Below are positions 62,240-64,000 of a DNA stretch of 64,000 bases, piece by piece. A model generated the notes under the pieces. That model saw nothing but the letters and a program-made list of their open reading frames with translations. It was not told the DNA's origin and made no database searches. The position numbers were made by a program, and so were the translations under genes. Origin of the DNA: M3007 sp035299505 (GTDB lineage Bacteria > Bacteroidota > Bacteroidia > Chitinophagales > Saprospiraceae); contig DATGWL010000017.1 in the NCBI GenBank assembly GCA_035299505.1, positions 19,677-83,676 of the forward strand, given 5' to 3'. Positions within the stretch are counted from its first letter, which is position 1; every line of letters begins with the position of its first letter.

Positions 62240-64000
62240 ATGCAGCACCAGCATCCAAAGGCTAATGAGCCCATTGAGCAGGCATTTCTCCCCTTGACAC
62301 TTATTCGGGCGGGTGGGTTGCCTTTGTCGGCCTGGGAAAGTATGGTACAAGGTATGCCCGACTGGCTGGCTTTGCAGAAACAGGAAAATCAGCTTGAAGC
62401 GGAGCTGGCAGCGTGTCTGGATCAGGCGCTCAGAGAATTGCCCGAAGGTTTGCCCCGAACCGTTGTTTATAATGCCCGAAAGGCATTTTTTCAGCAAAAG
62501 AAAATGTCTGTTCCCAAGGTCAGCGAGTGTCTGACTGGCAGCTCCGTTTTTGATCGCTGGCTACAATGTTCATCCCGGTGGGAAAAATTGCAACAGGATA
62601 AGCTATCTGCCATTTCAGCCCTCTCTGATGCCATGGATGCAGGTATAGCACAGTTGCGCTCCTGGGCCTTTGATCCGGTATTGCGCGCAGGGCTATTATA
62701 TGCAAGCCACGATTTGTTGGCGCGGCTCGACGAGTTTACGCAACAGCATCATGTCCATACTCGGAAAAAAGATCGCAAAACGGCCATGACCCTTTTGCAA
62801 TACCTGAGTAGAGCAATTTTCAAAACATCCCCATTTAGTAGGTTCACCACACTATCTGTTCAGTTGCTGGGCAGCGGCGCCAGACAGGAAATGGGACAGT
62901 GGTTTACTTCGAGGACAACGGTTACGCCGAATGTGGCTTTGTTGCCATTTTTGTACGAAGTTTTGCTGAAGGATCCGGATTTCAGCAGTCAGCTGAGGCT
63001 CAGGTTAAATCCATCATTGCGCAAAAGTCCAAATGGGGAGTATACCTGGTTGTATTTTGATGGCATTGAGGAAGCGTTCCAGCAGATGCGGGCACAACCT
63101 TTGGTAGATTATGTTTGGGATTACTTTTCTAGTAACCATAGTAAGACCTCTTTCCAGCAGTTGTCTGACCTGTTAGCGGCAGAAACAGAAGACAGTACGG
63201 ATGCGGTAAGCAGCTGGTTGAACAGATTGATAGACCTGGGCTTTCTGGATCGGGAACTGCCTGAAAAAGGGTTGGCCCCTGGTTGGTGTGGTGGATTATA
63301 CCAATATCTGGGCTTTCACACCACCTCGGCTGCAAGTGTTGAGGTAGCTTACCTATTGCAATGGCTGCGTACCACAGCGCGAACGCTGCCTTTTCAACCG
63401 GCGGATATGGTGATGGAAATGCAGCAGTCGGCGGTAAGTCAACTGAGGCATTTGTTGGAGCGCTATGGTTTGCAATCGCCATCAGTGTCACCTGAGCAGG
63501 TGTTTTATGAGGATGTTTTTCAGGAAGTTGGTTCCTGGATTCATCCGGATGATTGGTCTGGGTTGCAACAAGATTTGCTGGATTGTTGGCAAGAAAAAGC
63601 CGATCACCTGCTGCCAGAATACCGGGCAGCCCTGGTTTCTTTTGCCCGGAAAAGACTTAAGCCTGGAGAGTGTATGCCTTTTCTGGATTTTTGTCAGGCA
63701 TTTTTGGCTGAAGAAACTAAACCTGTTCCTGGAATTACAGCCAAGCGGTTTGATGGAAAAATAGGGGCCGTAATGCAAGTTTATCGGGAGGATGGGCATT
63801 GTAAGGCCGTGATCAATGGTTTGTACGCGGGTGGTGGAAGAATGTATTCCCGATGGCTGAACCAGATGCCACCTGAAGATATGCAAACATTGAAAGACTG
63901 GATGCAGGACGGTATGGAAGATACCGCTCCGTTCCCATTTCCTGGGTGGTCTAATGTACATTTTCAGCCTTCATTGACCAATGGAAACATTCGGGTGCCT
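62240..64000 (+). CDS. Lantibiotic dehydratase (LanB-like), 3' truncated by window edge
   Basis: The frame is open for 587 codons to the last base, so the gene continues beyond the window. It was read directly from the sequence. The N-terminus (EQAFLPLTLIRAGGLPLSAW) and the segment KTSPFSRFTTLSVQLLG at about residue 195 match the N-terminal domain of LanB-type lantibiotic dehydratases, which glutamylate Ser/Thr of a precursor peptide using Glu-tRNA before elimination. The full enzymes are about 800-1,050 aa. An in-frame stop at 62207 makes ATG 62240 the first possible start. Other RiPP genes, if present, lie to the right. Low to moderate certainty on substrate class. Confidence 0.8.
   Translation, partial: MQHQHPKANEPIEQAFLPLTLIRAGGLPLSAWESMVQGMPDWLALQKQENQLEAELAACLDQALRELPEGLPRTVVYNARKAFFQQKKMSVPKVSECLTGSSVFDRWLQCSSRWEKLQQDKLSAISALSDAMDAGIAQLRSWAFDPVLRAGLLYASHDLLARLDEFTQQHHVHTRKKDRKTAMTLLQYLSRAIFKTSPFSRFTTLSVQLLGSGARQEMGQWFTSRTTVTPNVALLPFLYEVLLKDPDFSSQLRLRLNPSLRKSPNGEYTWLYFDGIEEAFQQMRAQPLVDYVWDYFSSNHSKTSFQQLSDLLAAETEDSTDAVSSWLNRLIDLGFLDRELPEKGLAPGWCGGLYQYLGFHTTSAASVEVAYLLQWLRTTARTLPFQPADMVMEMQQSAVSQLRHLLERYGLQSPSVSPEQVFYEDVFQEVGSWIHPDDWSGLQQDLLDCWQEKADHLLPEYRAALVSFARKRLKPGECMPFLDFCQAFLAEETKPVPGITAKRFDGKIGAVMQVYREDGHCKAVINGLYAGGGRMYSRWLNQMPPEDMQTLKDWMQDGMEDTAPFPFPGWSNVHFQPSLTNGNIRVP

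Overview
The window is chromosomal DNA of a Bacteroidota member, most likely of the Saprospiria (Saprospiraceae or Lewinellaceae-like). The evidence is four secreted proteins with type IX secretion (T9SS) C-terminal sorting domains, a PorP/SprF plus PorE-like pair, promoters of the Bacteroidota form TTG-N(18-21)-TAnnTTTG, almost no Shine-Dalgarno sequences, a mevalonate-type HMG-CoA synthase, and ribosomal proteins S3 and L17 with long low-complexity tails. Genus cannot be settled from the sequence alone.

Layout. 1-10.6 kb holds core metabolism and small transcription units: the end of a transketolase, citrate synthase, an M48 protease, 3-hydroxybutyryl-CoA dehydrogenase, a DCC-family protein, an SLC13 transporter, an ECF sigma factor, a YbjN-like protein, a GSCFA protein and a transglutaminase-like protein. 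10.7-32 kb is mostly cell-surface and export genes: an unrecognised envelope protein of about 1,520 residues, two tandem paralogous M4 (thermolysin-like) proteases, a 1,553-residue protein of 15 Cys-rich modules, release factor 3, and a PorP/PorE-like pair. 32-39.5 kb has a conserved unknown protein, HMG-CoA synthase, an OmpA-like/HHH membrane pair, an Lrp regulator and a T9SS-exported Asp-box propeller protein.

39.6-56.5 kb is one long ribosomal superoperon (S10-spc-alpha order, 30 genes rpsJ to rplQ, including secY, map, infA, rpmD and rpmJ). It starts at a near-perfect promoter and ends at a strong terminator. Terminator-like hairpins before rpoA and rplQ suggest internal attenuation. 56.5-64 kb carries a cytosolic trypsin-like protease with zinc ribbon and YbjN domain, an ABM monooxygenase, surE with a small membrane protein, a three-LysM protein, a 28-residue membrane peptide, a PorT-like barrel, and the first 587 codons of a lantibiotic dehydratase (LanB-like) that runs off the end.

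The least explained content is (a) the 15-module Cys-rich surface protein with matching divergent end modules, (b) a set of intergenic arrays and palindromes built from 7-9 or 16 bp units, different at each site, mostly just upstream of start codons, and (c) the possible RiPP locus cut by the right edge.
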